A stretch of 6,565 nucleotides of DNA from Comamonadaceae bacterium (GTDB lineage Bacteria > Pseudomonadota > Gammaproteobacteria > Burkholderiales > Burkholderiaceae_C). A program made the translations under genes and the position numbers. Below are positions 4,529-6,565 of the stretch, piece by piece. Within the stretch, counting starts at the first letter, position 1, and the number at the start of each line of letters is the position of its first letter. The DNA lies in NCBI GenBank assembly GCA_947483455.1, contig CANKNK010000100.1, positions 1 to 6,565 of the forward strand. Reading direction: 5' to 3'. Under the pieces are notes generated by a model. That model saw nothing but the letters and a program-made list of their open reading frames with translations, ran no database searches and was not told the DNA's origin.

Positions 4529-6307
4529 ATGACTTTTTCCATCCACGGACTGGCCGTATCACGCGGTGTAGCCATTGGAAGAGCCGTACTGGTGGCTTCT
4601 AGTCGCATGGACGTGGCGCATTACTTTATACGCCAGGCCGATGTGCAAGCCGAAATTGAGCGGGTGCGCGCGGCACGCAACCAGGTGGTCGAGGAGTTGC
4701 AGCGCTTGCAACTGAGCATTACGCATATGAGTCCTAAAGACGCGCCGCACGAGCTGGGCGCTTTGCTGGATGTGCATTTAATGCTCTTGCAAGATGCCGA
4801 GTTGGAGATAGGCGTCAAGCGCTGGATTGTCGAACGCCTGTACAACGCCGAATGGGCTTTGACCGCGCAACTGGATGTGCTGGTGCGCAATTTTGATGAA
4901 ATGGAAGACCCGTACTTGCGCGAGCGTAAGGGGGACTTAGAGCAAATTGCCGAGCGTATATTGCGCGCCATGCGCGGTGTCGCCAACCCTGTGGCGGTGC
5001 CGCCGCGCAGCAGCCCGAAAAATACGACCCAGGACCTATTGCTCGATGACACGGTGGATGTGCCATTGGTTTTAGTCGCGCACGATTTATCGCCAGCGGA
5101 CATGCTGCAGTTCAAGCAAAGCGTTTTTGCCGGCTTTATTACCGATGTGGGCGGAAAAACCTCGCATACGGCCATCGTCGCGCGCAGCATGGACATTCCT
5201 GCGGTGGTCGGAGCGCGCACTTGTAGCCAATTGGTACGGCAGGACGATTGGATTATTATTGATGGCGATGCCGGTGTGGTCATCGTCGATCCATCGCCCA
5301 TTATTCTGGCCGAATACAGTTTCAAAAAACGCCAACTGGAACTCGAGCGTGGACGCCTTTTGCGCCTACTCAATACCCCTGCTGTCACACTCGATGGTGA
5401 AAAAATCCAATTGCTGGCCAATATCGAAATGCCTGAGGACGCGCAAGTGGCGCTCAAAGCCGGCGCGCTGGGCGTAGGCTTGTTTCGCAGCGAATTTTTG
5501 TTCATGGGGCGCCGCGGCCATTTGCCCGACGAGGAAGAGCAATTTACCGCCTACCAAAGAGCCGTGCAGGACATGCACGGCCTGCCCGTCACCATACGTA
5601 CCGTCGATGTGGGCGCCGACAAGCCGCTCGATGCCAGCACCCACGATGCTGCGCATTTAAACCCTGCGCTAGGCCTGCGAGCCATCCGCTGGAGCCTGGC
5701 TGACCCGGCGATGTTCCTGACCCAATTGCGCGCCATCTTGCGCGCCGCTGCGTTTGGCCAGGTGCATTTGCTAGTGCCTATGCTGGCACATGCCTCTGAG
5801 ATCAAACAAACCTTTGCCCACATTGCGACCGCGCGCAGCCAGCTAGACAAGCGCGGTCTGGCCTACGGGCCGGTAAAAGTAGGCGCCATGATTGAAATCC
5901 CGGCAGCTGCCTTGACCCTGCCCTTGTTCTTGAAATATTTTGACTTTTTGTCCATCGGCACGAATGACCTGATCCAGTACACCCTGGCTATCGATCGCGC
6001 GGATGAATCGGTGGCGCATTTGTACGACCCGTTGCATCCAGCGATTTTGCAATTGGTCGCCGCGACGATTGCGCAAGGCCACAAGCAAGGCAAAGAAGTG
6101 AGTGTTTGCGGTGAAATGGCGGGTGATGTCAGTCTGACGCGATTGCTTCTGGGCATGGGCTTGCGTAGCTTTTCTATGCATCCGGCGCAGATACTGGCCG
6201 TCAAGCAGGAAATACTGCGCGCTGACGCCAAGCGTCTAGCGCCCTGGGCCCAGCGGGTGCTGGATTCTGAAAATCCGGCCTTGCTAATGGCTGGCGGCGG
6301 TATTTGA
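4529..6307 (+). CDS. ptsI: PTS enzyme I (phosphoenolpyruvate-protein phosphotransferase)
   Basis: Enzyme I takes phosphate from PEP and passes it to HPr, the first step of the PTS. The product is 592 residues, close to the family's roughly 575. Domains in order: N-terminal HPr-binding and swivelling phosphohistidine region (about 1-255) with GGKTSHTAIVARS, active H213; then the PEP-binding TIM barrel (about 285-570) with GVGLFRSEFLFMGR (R320), TVDVGADKP (R357 just before), MIEIPAA (E455), SIGTNDLIQYT (N478, D479) and VCGEMAGD (acid-base C527). All catalytic residues known from E. coli EI are present, so it should be active. ATG 4529 is chosen because MTFSIHGLAVSRGVAIG is the normal EI start and a GCGAAGG lies about 10 bases upstream. 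The open frame runs back to 4337 inside ptsH, but that extension is a shadow. It is not the NPr-linked EI-Ntr, since no GAF domain precedes it. Confidence 0.97.
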   Translation: MTFSIHGLAVSRGVAIGRAVLVASSRMDVAHYFIRQADVQAEIERVRAARNQVVEELQRLQLSITHMSPKDAPHELGALLDVHLMLLQDAELEIGVKRWIVERLYNAEWALTAQLDVLVRNFDEMEDPYLRERKGDLEQIAERILRAMRGVANPVAVPPRSSPKNTTQDLLLDDTVDVPLVLVAHDLSPADMLQFKQSVFAGFITDVGGKTSHTAIVARSMDIPAVVGARTCSQLVRQDDWIIIDGDAGVVIVDPSPIILAEYSFKKRQLELERGRLLRLLNTPAVTLDGEKIQLLANIEMPEDAQVALKAGALGVGLFRSEFLFMGRRGHLPDEEEQFTAYQRAVQDMHGLPVTIRTVDVGADKPLDASTHDAAHLNPALGLRAIRWSLADPAMFLTQLRAILRAAAFGQVHLLVPMLAHASEIKQTFAHIATARSQLDKRGLAYGPVKVGAMIEIPAAALTLPLFLKYFDFLSIGTNDLIQYTLAIDRADESVAHLYDPLHPAILQLVAATIAQGHKQGKEVSVCGEMAGDVSLTRLLLGMGLRSFSMHPAQILAVKQEILRADAKRLAPWAQRVLDSENPALLMAGGGI

Positions 6308-6332
6308 CAACGCCATACGCCTAGCGATGTGT

Positions 6333-6565
6333 CTAGGGGGACTCGGTCTGCGGCATGCGTGAACCCAGCAAGGCCGCGCCCACGATGAGTGCCGCAGCCA
6401 GCACAATCGTCGGGCTGGGCGCTTCACCTCGCATCCATAGCAAGCCCAATGTGGAAAGCAACGGCGTGAGGAAAGACAAAAGACCGATCTGGCGCGCGTC
6501 GCCGCGTTTGAGCGCGGCATCCCACAAATAAAAAGCGCCGCCTAGTGGCCCCAAGCCCAGTACTA
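6333..6565 (-). CDS. EamA/DMT-superfamily transporter, C-terminal part (5' end outside window)
   Basis: The last roughly 76 residues of an inner-membrane transporter of the drug/metabolite superfamily, which usually has ten membrane segments in two EamA repeats. The frame is open at the window edge and ends at TAG (6335-6333). Visible elements are LGPLGGAFYLWDAALKRGDARQ, then two hydrophobic segments, LLSFLTPLLSTLGLLWM and IVLAAALIVGAALLG, and a short polar tail. The GxxxxAFYLWDxxLKxGD pattern and the P-LLST segment are the typical end of the second EamA repeat and resemble the YddG-type aromatic amino acid exporters (from memory). The substrate cannot be assigned. The gene converges on ptsI with only 25 bases between stop codons and no clear terminator. 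Confidence 0.85.
   Translation of the reverse strand, partial: VLGLGPLGGAFYLWDAALKRGDARQIGLLSFLTPLLSTLGLLWMRGEAPSPTIVLAAALIVGAALLGSRMPQTESP

Noticed and set aside
4621..5505. A 294-residue minus-strand open frame inside ptsI.
   Set aside because: It is antisense to a fully conserved enzyme I, is serine/arginine-rich in the manner of a shadow frame, and has no recognisable domain.
6320..6337. CCTAG/CTAGG hairpin between ptsI and the convergent transporter gene as a terminator.
   Set aside because: Only 5 bp with an 8-base loop and no T-run on either side. It would be too weak to call.

Overview
This window looks like chromosomal DNA of a betaproteobacterium, most likely order Burkholderiales and near Comamonadaceae. 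That placement is inferred from three things: the protein sequences, the order ptsM-ptsH-ptsI, and a cytochrome c' that closely resembles the Alcaligenes-type protein. No rRNA or taxonomic marker other than ribosomal proteins is present. I see no mobile element, CRISPR array, phage gene, tRNA or rRNA. Most of the window is ordinary housekeeping and accessory metabolism.

Layout. Positions 1-672 (+) are the end of the S10 ribosomal protein operon: the C-terminal part of rplP, then rpmC and rpsQ, closed by a clear intrinsic terminator at 705-735. A Prx5-type peroxiredoxin follows (763-1269, +). Next come two genes on the minus strand that share a 4-base ATGA overlap: a membrane cytochrome b561-type protein (2483-1815), then a GNAT acetyltransferase (1818-1309). 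An 11-bp hairpin lies between the converging peroxiredoxin and acetyltransferase genes. About 180 bases that hold several CTAG-containing inverted repeats separate the cytochrome b gene from a divergently transcribed periplasmic cytochrome c' (2666-3133, +). Its stop codon overlaps by one base the proposed GTG start of a putative lipoprotein of unknown function (3133-3711, +).

Positions 3824-6307 (+) hold a compact phosphotransferase set: a mannose-type EIIA (ptsM), HPr (ptsH) and enzyme I (ptsI). All phosphorylation-site histidines are intact, and no EIIB or EIIC gene is present. This set can carry phosphate from PEP through EI and HPr to EIIA. Without a sugar permease in the cluster it is probably regulatory, as described for related betaproteobacteria. 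The last 233 bases hold the C-terminal end of an EamA/DMT-family membrane transporter on the minus strand, cut by the window edge.

The best candidates for a second look are the structured region between the two divergent cytochrome genes, the possible electron-transfer pairing of those cytochromes, the permease-less PTS, and the uncharacterised lipoprotein. I did not find evidence of a wholly new system.
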